Notes under the pieces: generated by a model | Databases searched by the model: none | What the model was told of the DNA's origin: nothing | Seen by the model: the letters and a program-made list of their open reading frames with translations, nothing else | Virus record (IMG/VR): IMGVR_UViG_3300007770_000024 | Location: 1 to 46,738 of that record | Reading direction: 5' to 3' (one strand) | Origin: a virus | DNA: 46,738 bases | Shown here: positions 1-9,600 of the stretch, piece by piece | Layout: every line of letters begins with the position of its first letter | Position numbering within the stretch: the stretch's first letter is position 1 | Program-made: the position numbers and the translations under genes

Positions 1-471
1 ATTAATGCTGCAAGAATTGTTTTGGGAGGAGCCCCAGAGTTGACAAGTAGGACGAAAGGCTTGTTTAAAGACCGTTTCCCTCACGTTAAGATTATTGAAA
101 CGGACGTAACAACTGCACAGTTTATTAAATATATGGCAAATTGTTTCTTTGCAACCAAAGTTTCGTTCATGAACGAGATGAAACAGGCAGCGAACACTCT
201 CAATATCAATTGGAATGATGCGATGTCTGGCTTTGTTTCTGATGGTCGCATTGGTAATTCACACCTTGATGTCCCCGGTCACGACGGGAGCTACGGTTTT
301 GGCGGTAAATGTTTTCCAAAAGATTTGAATGCGTTTATTCATTTGTTTGAAGAGATTGGAATTGACCCGCTCGTCATGAAAGCTGCGTGGGAAAAGAATC
401 TTGAGGTCCGCTCCAACCTCGACTGGACAGAGATTAAAGGCGCAGTAAGCGAAGGAGAAGCAAATGGCTAG
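1..471 (+). CDS. UDP-glucose/GDP-mannose 6-dehydrogenase family, 3' part (partial)
   Basis: This is the C-terminal part of an NAD-dependent UDP-sugar 6-dehydrogenase, which oxidises the C6 hydroxyl of UDP-glucose (or a related sugar) to a carboxylate. The frame is open from base 1, so the real start lies outside the window; the first in-window TTG at 22 is not needed as a start. The central helix of the family (FIKYMANCFFATKVSF) is clear, and so is the catalytic-cysteine motif GFGGKCFPKD, whose cysteine is codon 104 of the fragment. The usual C-terminal UDP-binding domain appears to be absent or very short, because the chain ends about 50 residues after the cysteine. The stop overlaps the start of the next gene, an SDR epimerase, so the two are probably co-translated and act on the same nucleotide sugar. 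The exact substrate cannot be told from this fragment. Confidence 0.88.
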   Translation: MNAARIVLGGAPELTSRTKGLFKDRFPHVKIIETDVTTAQFIKYMANCFFATKVSFMNEMKQAANTLNINWNDAMSGFVSDGRIGNSHLDVPGHDGSYGFGGKCFPKDLNAFIHLFEEIGIDPLVMKAAWEKNLEVRSNLDWTEIKGAVSEGEANG

Positions 472-1381
472 ATGCTTAGTTACAGGTCATAGAGGATACA
501 TTGGTTCGCATTTATATGAACGATTACAAGAACTTGGGCACGAGGTTCAAGGAATTGATCTCCAAGAAGATCACAATATTTTAAAAGATTTAAAAGAATA
601 CTCTGACGGCAGCGGTCGCTTTAACCCTCACTATTGGAACTTTAAGCCAGAATACATCTTTCACTTAGCGTGCATTCCCCGCGTTGCTTACAGTGTCGAA
701 GAACCTGTCAAAACAATGCGAAACAATGTTCTTTGTGGAACGTATGTGCTTAATTTTGCAAGAAAAGTCGGAGCAAAAAGAGTCATCTACTCAGGCTCTT
801 CCTCAGTTAGAGGTAATGGCAATGGGCCAACCAGTCCTTACGGCCTGCAAAAACTATTTTCTGAAATGGAGTGTAAACTGTATTCTGATCTTTATGGTCT
901 TGATACTGTAAGTCTCCGATATTTCAACGTTTATTCTAAAGATCAAAAAGCTACTGGTCCTTATGCGACCGCAATTTCAAACTGGATGCAGCACATTCGA
1001 GATGGAAAACAGCCCTTTATTACTGGCGACGGCGAACAACGCAGAGACATGCTACACGTTAGTGACGCTGTTGCTGCAAATATTTTTGCAATGGAGTACG
1101 AAGGAAAGTTCGAAGGAAAACATTTCGACACAGGTACAGGGACAAACATCTCCCTAAATGAAGCATCTACAATCGTTAATAAATATTTTCCTGAAATTAA
1201 GTTTAAATACATCGAGGAGAGAAAAGGAGACGTTCTTTTAACCAGAGCAAACCCAGAATCACTCGATGATCTTGGTTTTAGGGTTCAAACTTCCATTGAA
1301 GACGGTGTTCATAATTGTTTTGTGAACCTGTTAGAAGAATTAAAAGGAGCAAAAAATGGCAAAAAATATGAATCTGTCTGA
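464..1381 (+). CDS. NAD-dependent sugar-nucleotide epimerase/dehydratase (extended SDR)
   Basis: A 305-residue extended short-chain dehydrogenase acting on a nucleotide sugar. The N-terminal Rossmann glycine motif TGHRGYIGSHL has glycines at residues 8, 11 and 14. The catalytic YxxxK is Y126-K130, with a serine cluster at 112-114. The run LRYFNVY followed by GDGEQRRDMLHVSDAV is typical of UDP-glucose or UDP-GlcNAc 4-epimerases and UDP-glucuronate decarboxylases. The length is normal for the family. It overlaps the upstream dehydrogenase by 8 bases and the next gene by 26. With the dehydrogenase it could make a uronic-acid or epimerised sugar for glycosylation of phage or host surface. Family assignment is firm; the choice between epimerase and decarboxylase is not. 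Confidence 0.9.
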   Translation: MARCLVTGHRGYIGSHLYERLQELGHEVQGIDLQEDHNILKDLKEYSDGSGRFNPHYWNFKPEYIFHLACIPRVAYSVEEPVKTMRNNVLCGTYVLNFARKVGAKRVIYSGSSSVRGNGNGPTSPYGLQKLFSEMECKLYSDLYGLDTVSLRYFNVYSKDQKATGPYATAISNWMQHIRDGKQPFITGDGEQRRDMLHVSDAVAANIFAMEYEGKFEGKHFDTGTGTNISLNEASTIVNKYFPEIKFKYIEERKGDVLLTRANPESLDDLGFRVQTSIEDGVHNCFVNLLEELKGAKNGKKYESV

Positions 1382-1613
1382 TCAGGCCCTCGGCGCAGTG
1401 ATGATGGCCCTACAGAAATCTCTAATGGAGCAAAGTGATATTGTTCCAGTCCTAAAAGGATTTAATTTCAGACTTTCGGACGAAGGGTTGGTTGTATTAA
1501 ATCCCCCGCTTGTAAAGTTTTCAGACCCGGAACCTGAAGAAGATAATGGACAACTTGACCTTGATCTAGACGATCAAGAGGACACGAAAGAAGTTTCCGC
1601 CTCTGGGGAATAA
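1356..1613 (+). CDS. Small acidic hypothetical protein
   Basis: An 85-residue protein I do not recognise. The first half is a probable helix rich in Met and Leu. A short hydrophobic segment with LVVLNPPLVKF follows, and the last 30 residues are strongly acidic (repeated D, E and Q). No signal peptide, membrane helix or cysteine motif is present. It starts at an ATG 26 bases inside the 3' end of the epimerase gene, preceded by a purine-rich AAAAGGAG-type site, and is followed after two bases by the FmdB-like gene. The start site, the overlap pattern and phage-like packing make it a real gene, but no function can be given. Confidence 0.65.
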   Translation: MAKNMNLSDQALGAVMMALQKSLMEQSDIVPVLKGFNFRLSDEGLVVLNPPLVKFSDPEPEEDNGQLDLDLDDQEDTKEVSASGE

Positions 1614-1615
1614 AA

Positions 1616-1876
1616 GTGCCGCGTTATGTTTACAAGTGTGCAGTCTGTTCTGATTTGTTCGAAGTGAGACATTCTCTCGAAGAGCGCAAAACAGACTGTG
1701 AAAAGTGTGAGAACAAAAATTCTTTAGTTAGAGTGCCAGCCGGTTTTATAACTCTCGAACAACAAGTCGACCGCCCTGCTGAAGTTGGTTCTCTTGTCAA
1801 TTCTTTTATAGAAGACACTAAAAAAGAAGTGAAACAGGAGAAAGAAAAGTTCTTGCAAGAAGAGTACGTCCCGTGA
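1616..1876 (+). CDS. FmdB-family zinc-ribbon protein
   Basis: An 86-residue protein starting at GTG. The N-terminus (MPRYVYKCAVCSDLFEVRHS) and the paired CxxC motifs (C9/C12 and C29/C32) match the short FmdB-type regulatory zinc ribbons. Here the motif is followed by a Lys/Glu-rich tail instead of the usual glycine-rich tail. These proteins probably bind one zinc ion, but their role is not established; they are common in phages and may act on transcription or as assembly adaptors. The stop overlaps the next start (TGATG). A second family member sits at 42663-42872. Confidence 0.75.
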   Translation: MPRYVYKCAVCSDLFEVRHSLEERKTDCEKCENKNSLVRVPAGFITLEQQVDRPAEVGSLVNSFIEDTKKEVKQEKEKFLQEEYVP

Positions 1877-2184
1877 TGACATTTTTTTTATATTTGTTCT
1901 TAGTTTTATCAATATCGGCAAACGTGTTGCTGATATGGTATATTAGACAGGTTATAAGGAGGGTCTGGGACTTGTCCGAGAACATGGACGAGATTGTTGA
2001 GATCTTAGAGGAATACAGCAATCACATTCAAACTATCAATGAAATGGAGACATATCACGGAGACGCTGTTATAGACAACTTATTAAAACACTCTAAAGCA
2101 GTCGAGGAGTCACTTAAAGCATATATAGAAGCTAGAGAAATTGTTCGAGAAGAGGCAGAGCAAGAACAAGATGACGAGGACTAA
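1876..2184 (+). CDS. Single-pass membrane protein with cytoplasmic coiled coil
   Basis: A protein of about 102 residues, not recognised. Residues 2-24 form one hydrophobic membrane helix (FFLYLFLVLSISANVLLIWYI) followed by RQVIRR, so the N-terminus is probably outside and the rest cytoplasmic by the positive-inside rule. The remaining part is a charged, probably coiled-coil helix ending in a Glu/Asp tail. A GTG one codon earlier (1873) is possible, but the ATG at 1876 overlaps the upstream stop as TGATG, which suggests translational coupling. It could anchor a phage protein at the inner membrane; nothing specific supports a function. Confidence 0.65.
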   Translation: MTFFLYLFLVLSISANVLLIWYIRQVIRRVWDLSENMDEIVEILEEYSNHIQTINEMETYHGDAVIDNLLKHSKAVEESLKAYIEAREIVREEAEQEQDDED

Positions 2185-2851
2185 AAAGAAGAAGACATAT
2201 TATTTTACGAAGGTGCATCAAGATGCAATCGTAGAGTACGCACAAACAAAGGATCTTAAAGTAAGAACAAAATTGTACGTCGGCCTAATTGAACCAGCGT
2301 TCAGTGAACTGGTCGACAAGATTGTTTATACTTACAAGTTTACCAACCTGCCGAACATTGACCTGTATAAAGAAGAGTGCAAGATCTGGCTTACAACAAT
2401 TCTAGACAAGTTTGACCCAGAGCGAGGATCCAAGGCGTTTGCATATTTCAGCGTCATAACAAAAAACTGGTTTATTCACAAGGTAAAAAAGAACGCTCTC
2501 CAAACAAAAAGAGAATTACAGTTTGATAATATTAAAAAAGAGTTAGAGCAGGAATACCTTTCCACCGAGAATGAATATTATCAAAAAAGAAACGAAAAAG
2601 AGTTTTGGGAGGGTCTCTGGTTTGAAATTTCTCAATGGGAAGGTCAGAACCTAAAGACGAACGAACGCAAAGTTTTGGAGGCCATAAAAATATTATTTGT
2701 TAACTCTCAAGAGATTGAAATTTTTAACAAAAAGGCTATTTACCTATACATAAGAGAGATAACTGGACTGAACACAAAACAGATAGTTAACAATCTCAAC
2801 AAGTTACGAATTAAGTATAGGGAGTTCAAACATAAATGGGATCGGGAATAA
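2171..2851 (+). CDS. RNA polymerase sigma factor for late transcription (T4 gp55-like)
   Basis: A 226-residue divergent sigma factor that would direct host RNA polymerase to phage late promoters. Residues 80-110 contain a sigma-70 region 2-like segment, FDPERGSKAFAYF then VITKNWFIHKVKK, matching the core-binding and -10-recognising helices of T4 gp55 and its relatives. The rest is a charged helical domain and the C-terminus has another basic helix. No full region 4 is evident, which fits gp55. I chose the ATG at 2171; an upstream TTG at 2141 would overlap the preceding gene by 44 bases. The gene overlaps its neighbours on both sides. Position beside structural genes fits a late regulator. I did not find a T4-type TATAAATA upstream of structural genes, so the promoter it recognises is unknown. 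Confidence 0.8.
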   Translation: MTRTKKKKTYYFTKVHQDAIVEYAQTKDLKVRTKLYVGLIEPAFSELVDKIVYTYKFTNLPNIDLYKEECKIWLTTILDKFDPERGSKAFAYFSVITKNWFIHKVKKNALQTKRELQFDNIKKELEQEYLSTENEYYQKRNEKEFWEGLWFEISQWEGQNLKTNERKVLEAIKILFVNSQEIEIFNKKAIYLYIREITGLNTKQIVNNLNKLRIKYREFKHKWDRE

Positions 2852-3153
2852 ACAATTCTGAAAATCTGGAAGACCTCTTAGAAGAGGCGGTTAAGAACAT
2901 TCGCTTAGACCGAAGCACCACAAACATTCTATTGTCGGATTTAATTGCTGAGATGAAAAAAGCATCCACAGACAACACTCATAAAGATTTGGGGTTAATT
3001 GCGGCAAAATATGTCGAAACACTTCAGCGCTCAAACGAGCAATTGGTAAAGGTCTCGGCAATCATAAATAAGCAAAACAACAATCCTGCTACAGTGTCGC
3101 TGTCAGATCAAGATAAGGATACCTTATTTGATCTAATACAGGAAAATAAATAA
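2836..3153 (+). CDS. Small helical hypothetical protein
   Basis: A 105-residue, almost entirely helical and charged protein with no membrane segment or cysteine. The core ALIAAKYVETLQRSNEQL-like region (residues about 52-75) is the most distinctive part, followed by a short predicted coil. It overlaps the sigma gene by 16 bases and ends exactly before the hub gene. Its length and place next to the gp55-like gene resemble those of small late-transcription coactivators such as T4 gp33, but I see no shared motif and do not assign that role. An assembly or terminase-related role is equally possible. Confidence 0.6.
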   Translation: MGSGINNSENLEDLLEEAVKNIRLDRSTTNILLSDLIAEMKKASTDNTHKDLGLIAAKYVETLQRSNEQLVKVSAIINKQNNNPATVSLSDQDKDTLFDLIQENK

Positions 3154-5646
3154 ATGTCGAAACCTACAAGCCTTAACCCCCCTTTGGGTCTTTTGAACAA
3201 CATTGGAACAGCTACGGGCAAGCCTCGTATTACCGCTGAAGAAAGCGCCGCCTCTATCGCTAGGATGACACAAAAGCAGGCCCTGTCTCATCAGGTGTTC
3301 AAGAATATCTCGAAATTTAAGGCAATAGTTTTAAGGGTCAAGCGAGGAGCTTCAGGTCCGGGCCTTTATAACAATTCTGAAAAACTAGACTCAACGGTGT
3401 CTCGCCACGCTCCCGCTTCTTGGGGTGATAGACTTTTTGGTATTTCATCTCCACTAGAATTGGACGAAGATGTTCAACTAATTCAAATTTGGGCTAGAAT
3501 ACCCGAACTTCACGCCGGATTAGAACCCCCCGAAGGTCTTTTGGGAGAAGCAACAGACAGAGATAATTGGCTAATAGATCAGCACGATATTTTCACCGCG
3601 CAAGATACTGATGTTCCCGAACCGAAACCGGGAGATATTGTGTGGGTTGATTACGGAAATCGAAATAATTTCACTGACCCAATTTATTTGGGACCTGTGC
3701 TCGGAGGCAAGGCCCAGATAACAGTTTCAAACAAATCTTCAAACACTCTAACGTCTATTCATTCTAGCGGCGGCAAAGGTTGCGTAGGTTCTCAACTAAA
3801 CGGCGCCAGTCCCAAAGGCGATTCTTTAGCTGGTTCAAATACACCGGCCACCACAACGATGGACAAGTTTACCCAGTATGGCACTTGCTACCCCACAAGA
3901 AAAAAGGGAGGAGGTAACAATTGCAAGGGTAAGAATTCTAAGGGGCAATATATTTGGTGGCTCTACACGCACGAAGCTAAACACCTCCCTGCGATAAGAC
4001 AATATTGGCTCAAAGGCGGCAATCGTGCTCGGCTAAAAGCCTATGTAATTTGGGCGGCAGATTATTGGATCAAAAAAGCAGGAGCAAAAAACGAGGTTGT
4101 GGACATAGGCCCGTTGCTGGGCTGGGAGAAGGGCTTAGAGCCTTGGCGATTGTTGGCTCAAATTGTCTGGGGAGTTTTTTATAGAGAGTGTCGTTGGAAC
4201 CCGCTTGGAACTTTGGGAGGGACCTTGAGAAACAGCCCTTCAAGAGCCATTGAGCTTAATGATACTGGCTATGGAATGGGACAACCTCCAAAGGCCATTC
4301 GATTCGACTGGGAAAAGACTACGGATAAGAAAAATCTTCTTGGAAAGATGGAACATTGGGAACTGCTTGATCCAAAGCTCTCAATCGACTTCACGATCAT
4401 CTCTTATTTGAGACTTTTCAGAAACAGAAAAAAAACATATAAAAAAGACGGCCTCCTCAGTCACATGAAAAAAGGTGGTAAGAATACTTTTTCTTTGGGT
4501 ATCTGGTGGGCTGGCGGCGGCGCAGAACACAAATATACAAGAAAACACAACGATATAAAAGTAAGAGGCCCCACTCTTTGGAACAATTTAAGTGGGGAGG
4601 CCACTGTTAAGAGCGCTATAAAATCTCTTTTAGGATCAGAGACAATAAAGCAGGTGATCGACAAACGACCAGTACCAGCGTTCCCTCCCAACGGCGGCGA
4701 AGGTCGTTCTGCAGAGGAAGCTTTTGGTGTTTGGAGGGCAATAGCTGAAAAGAAAGGCGTAAACCCAGCAACAGATACAAGTCCCGCCTCTTCGAAGTCA
4801 AAGAAAAAGGCAGGGTCAAAGTCACAACTACCGTCAACAGATTCTCCCCCCCCTACGTCTAATTGTCACGAGGAGGACGAATCAACCCCTCAAGACCACC
4901 CTCAAGGCAAGCGGAAAAAGAAAAGAAATTTAAGTCCACTTAAGCTTGAAATTGCAGACATTCCCTCTAAGTGGAAAAAGGGCGCCAAGTTTAGAGACTA
5001 TAAAAGAAGAGGTGGTCTGGATCAAATAGTTTTACACGAAAGTCTTTCCTCTGGTCGAAAATCAACAGAAAGAATTCTGACCAAACGAAACCTTGGAGTA
5101 CATTTTATTATTGACCGACACGGCGGAATAACCCAGCACGTGCCAATTGAAAGAGCGTGCAGTCATGCAAAAGGAAACAACCACCGCTCCGTTGGGATTG
5201 AGATCGAAAATCCGTTTTTTGGAAAAAAGCTTTCAAAAACATCTGCTAAGAGCGAAGTAATTCCAGTTCAGTGGCTTTGGAGAACAAAGTCCAGAGGAGG
5301 ATACCTAACAAACACCTCGGCACAGCTTAACAGTTTGTATAAAGTGATAAGCTGGGTTTGTAAAAAAGCTCCGACGATTAAAAAAACTGTTCCCGGTCAA
5401 AAAGGCTCCTCTTTTTATTGGGGAAGCGCAGGAGGTAAATTCTCCAGTATGTCTGGGATAATCCCTCATAACTGGGGAAAACACCCTCACGGAGACGGTC
5501 TGATGGCTGCACATTATATGTTCCTCAGACTGAACAAGGGAATGAGCCATTCGGCAGCATACAAAAGAACAATAACCGTCTTAAGGGCTGTTGCGTCGGG
5601 GAAAAAACCAAGATGGACAGACATAAACACAACGATGAAAGCGTAG
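3154..5646 (+). CDS. Baseplate hub protein with transglycosylase-like and amidase domains (gp5-like)
   Basis: An 830-residue tail-tip enzyme. Residues about 48-188 resemble the OB fold of T4 gp5 (PGDIVWVDYGNRN, then DPIYLGPVLGG). Residues about 325-470 look like a soluble lytic transglycosylase: E345 in YRECRWNP is the likely catalytic glutamate, and GYGMGQ at 372-377 matches the family's G-x-MQ-type motif. A Ser/Pro/Lys-rich linker covers about 545-600. Residues about 620-800 are an N-acetylmuramoyl-L-alanine amidase domain (amidase_2/PGRP type): H628 in VLHES, S679-E683 (SVGIE), and H772 with D781 in PHNWGKHPHGDG are candidate zinc or catalytic residues. The two activities would cut glycan strand and peptide stem during injection. 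T4 gp5 has only one lysozyme domain. The following gene may supply the needle. Confidence 0.85.
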   Translation: MSKPTSLNPPLGLLNNIGTATGKPRITAEESAASIARMTQKQALSHQVFKNISKFKAIVLRVKRGASGPGLYNNSEKLDSTVSRHAPASWGDRLFGISSPLELDEDVQLIQIWARIPELHAGLEPPEGLLGEATDRDNWLIDQHDIFTAQDTDVPEPKPGDIVWVDYGNRNNFTDPIYLGPVLGGKAQITVSNKSSNTLTSIHSSGGKGCVGSQLNGASPKGDSLAGSNTPATTTMDKFTQYGTCYPTRKKGGGNNCKGKNSKGQYIWWLYTHEAKHLPAIRQYWLKGGNRARLKAYVIWAADYWIKKAGAKNEVVDIGPLLGWEKGLEPWRLLAQIVWGVFYRECRWNPLGTLGGTLRNSPSRAIELNDTGYGMGQPPKAIRFDWEKTTDKKNLLGKMEHWELLDPKLSIDFTIISYLRLFRNRKKTYKKDGLLSHMKKGGKNTFSLGIWWAGGGAEHKYTRKHNDIKVRGPTLWNNLSGEATVKSAIKSLLGSETIKQVIDKRPVPAFPPNGGEGRSAEEAFGVWRAIAEKKGVNPATDTSPASSKSKKKAGSKSQLPSTDSPPPTSNCHEEDESTPQDHPQGKRKKKRNLSPLKLEIADIPSKWKKGAKFRDYKRRGGLDQIVLHESLSSGRKSTERILTKRNLGVHFIIDRHGGITQHVPIERACSHAKGNNHRSVGIEIENPFFGKKLSKTSAKSEVIPVQWLWRTKSRGGYLTNTSAQLNSLYKVISWVCKKAPTIKKTVPGQKGSSFYWGSAGGKFSSMSGIIPHNWGKHPHGDGLMAAHYMFLRLNKGMSHSAAYKRTITVLRAVASGKKPRWTDINTTMKA

Positions 5647-5655
5647 GAGAGAAAA

Positions 5656-6651
5656 ATGACCACAAATGTAAAAGCAACGTTAAATAAAAGAGCAAACATT
5701 GGCGACGGCGATGATCCAAATTATGGTGGAGCCGGGTGCAAAGTTATGCACGAAGAGCTTCCCAATTTCGCCGAAGCTCCTTGTGAAGATGTCTGGGTAG
5801 GTCAAAACAACTCTTATATTGTTTTAGGCAGGGACAGACCTGCAGGTATAACTTCCGGCGCTGGAGGCGGCGGTGAAACTCGCTGTGGAATGATTGACCT
5901 TGTTGCTGGAAGAAATTCCGCCAATATAATCAACAATATCGAGGGAAAGCAAATCAACACCAATCCTAGTTTTAAAAAAGATGCTGCCCGAGTCTATATA
6001 ACTCAAAAAGCGAAAAACATTGATGAATACCTTGACCTGCAAGGTGCTGACGAAGCTTTTAACTTCGGAGACCATAGTATAAACCATTTCTCTCCTCAAG
6101 ACAGGTCTGCCGTTGCAATCAAAGCAGATGATGTCAGAATTGTCGCCAGAGAGAGTATAAAAATTGTAACAGGGGTCGATCATAAGGATTCACACGGCGG
6201 TCATTTATCTTCTCGCGGAGGCGGCATTGATTTAATTGGAGGTGGCATCGAAGGAGAGCAACAACCTCTCGTGAAAGGCCACGCCCTGAAGACATGTCTA
6301 TTAGACATATACAAGCAACTAGATGATGTTGTTGGAATGTTGAATACTTTTGTTTCTGTTCAGACGGCATTCAATAGAGTGGTTGCAAATCATAAACACA
6401 AAGTTACTATCGAAGAGGCTCTCGGTCGAATGACAACGGGAAAAGGCTCTGGCGAGCTGGGCGGCGTCACAAATCATCCGGACTATGCCCTTGCTTTTTA
6501 TCACGGCCCCAGAGCGATGATACAGGCAGAACTTATGTGTAAAAAAGACGCAGTGATAAAAAAGGGTACGCTCGGCGCTCAAAAAATTAAATATTTAGAA
6601 CTTCCGTGCTCAATGGATAATATTTTAAGCACACATAATACGACAAATTAA
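5656..6651 (+). CDS. Putative baseplate spike/needle protein
   Basis: A 331-residue virion protein that probably forms or caps the central spike under the hub. Residues about 153-174 (AVAIKADDVRIVARESIKI) show the alternating hydrophobic V-x-I pattern of the triple-stranded beta-helix of gp5/VgrG spikes. Glycine-rich segments flank it (GAGGGGE and SSRGGGIDLIGGG). The C-terminal half is more globular and contains conserved-looking Cys residues. A strong ribosome binding site, AGGAGAG at 5645-5651, overlaps the hub stop and fixes the ATG at 5656. In T4 the needle is part of gp5; here it appears to be a separate gene. No PAAR motif was seen. Assignment rests on the strand pattern and gene order. 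Confidence 0.6.
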   Translation: MTTNVKATLNKRANIGDGDDPNYGGAGCKVMHEELPNFAEAPCEDVWVGQNNSYIVLGRDRPAGITSGAGGGGETRCGMIDLVAGRNSANIINNIEGKQINTNPSFKKDAARVYITQKAKNIDEYLDLQGADEAFNFGDHSINHFSPQDRSAVAIKADDVRIVARESIKIVTGVDHKDSHGGHLSSRGGGIDLIGGGIEGEQQPLVKGHALKTCLLDIYKQLDDVVGMLNTFVSVQTAFNRVVANHKHKVTIEEALGRMTTGKGSGELGGVTNHPDYALAFYHGPRAMIQAELMCKKDAVIKKGTLGAQKIKYLELPCSMDNILSTHNTTN

Positions 6652-6656
6652 TAAAA

Positions 6657-9600
6657 ATGACAAATACAATAGAAATAAAGATAGATGTAATAGATTACAA
6701 ACAACAGATACAAAACGTCACAAACGCTTGGAGTGCGGCTGCTGCAGATGGGAAAGCTGCCCCTGATCCGGGAATCGACGTTGAGTTGTTGTACAGGGAG
6801 GCTTTAAAACTTACGAAAGTAAAAGTCGGCGAGGTTGCTGTCAAAGGTGGTCCTTTTGCTGACGCGGTTGACCTGTTGGAATTGAAAAATGCAGCCAATT
6901 CAACCCCCGCTGGAGTGAGCCAACCTCATAATTGTGACCCAAGCCACCCAGATTATGTTGGTGGGTATGGCGCAGGTAACGACCCAGATCCGGAAGTCGA
7001 TACCGATGGAAAATTAGTTGTTAAATCTGTGGGCGTCTGGTACACAGTTGAAGCCGACCAAGCTAAAATAACAGAAGAAAACATTAAAAAAGATCCAGCC
7101 ATTGCTCCCATCGTTTCTGATGCTCAAAAACCTTGGATGGATAAGGCAGATGGAACGATAGAACTTCTCAATATCGACGGCGAAAATTATTGGGCATGTA
7201 TCGTCCGAACATCAGCAAAAGTGGGCTCTGATTGGGTGCAAAAAAAGCTTAATGCTTGGAGCAGTCTTGGCAAGATTGAGGGCGGAGGTGTCAGTCTTGA
7301 CAGTGGTCGAAAATGGTACAGAAACAAAGATATGTCCGGTGATCCGGTTCCAAATACTCAGGATCCACGAGTTCCTGCCCTTCATCGATTTATAAAACAC
7401 TGGACAATTGATATGGCTCAAATTGAAAAGAAAGATTGGTATGAAGAGGAAGCGACGTTGGGAACCCTCAAGGAACTGGGTGAAAACCAACTTGAAAGTG
7501 ATTTGGGCGCGAATTTAAAACAGATTGACCTATTTGCAAACTGGTTAATTATCAATATGGAGACTTTCCCAATAAGAACCGAATTTGGCCTTGATTGGGG
7601 GACCAAAAACTACATTGCAATACCCTCGGCAGAAAGAGTTTGGAGAATTCTTGTTCACGACAATGTTAAGACAGAACTTAAAAAAGACACAGCCAAACTT
7701 GGAGCCCATTTAGCAACCCAAAAAGAAACTACTCAGAAAGAGCCAATTGTGTTTTGGTCAGGGGGAATCGCCAGAAGATTTGGACTGGCCCCCTCGGGCC
7801 TTGCAAGAGATCTGAACGTTGTCGCTTCAATTTTGGAAGCCTATCAAAAAGAAATTAAAAAAAGCAAAACAATGACAACCCCGGTAGATTTAGCAATTTA
7901 TGCCGACAAGTTACGAGATTTCCCATCAGCCTTTCAGACGTTGCTAGAACAGCAGAAGGGATATAAAGGAGTGGCCCCAAATCTTAATGACGACCTCAAA
8001 GACCAGTTTCAAATTCAAATTGATAAAAATTGGAAAATTGTTGCCATAAGTAATAAAAGAGTTGGAAAGGGAGTTAGTTCAACCGACGAAGGTGTGCTTG
8101 TTACAGGCGATGCAGTCAAGGCTGAATACTTTGAGGTCGGAATCCCTCCAGTTGGTGTCGTTCTTGGTGACTCGACAGTGTTACATTACCTCCACCAATC
8201 TGCAAAAATTTTAGACAAGATAGGCTCCCCCGAAGGTGTTAAATTATATCACTGGTCGGACTTTCTTAAAGATTTTCATTACCCCTTTCCTGAAATAAAG
8301 CCGGTTGGAGGACCTGTCACTGAAGTTTTAGACGATATTATAAACTTTGGCTTACCACCCGGAGGTCTGAATGATGTATTTGCAGACCCAGATGGTCGAA
8401 TCTCCGGTAAACTTTTACACAATATCAATAGACAAGCTGACGCTACATACAACTTGATCGGCGAGAGAATCTTTGGAGGACAGATCCTTTCTAAAAGAAT
8501 GACAAGGATTCAATCTGTTGAAGACATGTTCGGTCAGATGCTTCACAAAGTCAGTATTGCAGAACTCATCGGCATCGCATTTAAATGTTTAGCAAAATAT
8601 ACAGATCTGGCAGGCTATTTAGACGCTGGTTGTGGGTACGCAATTGAAACTTTAGGTCTCGAAAAGGCTGAGAAAGAACTTTTGCCGATGCTAGAAAAGA
8701 AAGATCCTCAAACAGCAGCCTTTTTGAGACAGAAGCTTGACGACATGAAGGCCATGCTCGTCGGAGCGCAATCAGGCCAGTGGATTTCAGCAGCAACAGA
8801 CAACAAAGTGGTTGCGACAGTTGATAAAGCAGATGCAACAGGGTTTATGAAGGAGGCTGGCTCTAAAGATGTAAAAGCACAGCTAGACAAGGGCCTGAAG
8901 AATATCCTCAGTGGTCTCGAAACATCATCACCCGAACGAGTGGCAATTTGCGCAGCTTTAATCTTATTAATACCGGCAATATGGCAACTGATTAAAGAAG
9001 ATATAGACGAAGAAAAGTTGTGGAGATCTATGAAGAAAAGACTCAGAGTCTTTATTATGGCAGACTTTCCAATTATTGACTTTTTGGGCGCAATTGGCGA
9101 TATGGTCGTGCAAATAATGTTGAATGTTGTGAGAGACATTCTTATGTCGCTCATCGAGCGGATTATAGGAAAAATTGATCAATATTGCTCAGAATCCGCA
9201 GACAGCGACCTCATTAACTCAGACCCAGAGGATTCACCCTATAATCAGGGGAATATAAACGATATCATTCGAGAAAACGCCTCCCCAGAAGAATTTGCCA
9301 AAGCTATTGCAGATGTGACTGCGGAACTTGGATCAACGGAGAATGTTATAACATTTGTTGACTTTACAGACTTTTTTGACGATTTGTCCGAGAAGTTATC
9401 AGTGAGTGAGTTGTGTTCGCTGATGGGCGGTCAAGTGTCACAGGCGCTGAGATCAAGGATTGAGCTTCTGGTCCAAGAGAGCCATCCCAATTTGCTCCCT
9501 CTTTTGAAACGTAGGATACTTTTCGAAAAAATATTTAAATCTATTTCCGCTGTAGTTGATCCATCGGCTTGTCGAAGACTTGTGGAAGAACACGAAGAGA

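Noticed and set aside
1932-1946. GATATGGTATATTAG, resembling the extended -10 repeats
   Set aside because: It is inside a gene, lacks the full TATAAT and has no good -35 match; the codons fully explain it.
3063-3070. CATAAATA, one base from the T4 late promoter, about 90 bases before the hub gene
   Set aside because: It is within the 105-residue gene and matches by one mismatch only; similar strings are expected by chance in AT-rich coding sequence.
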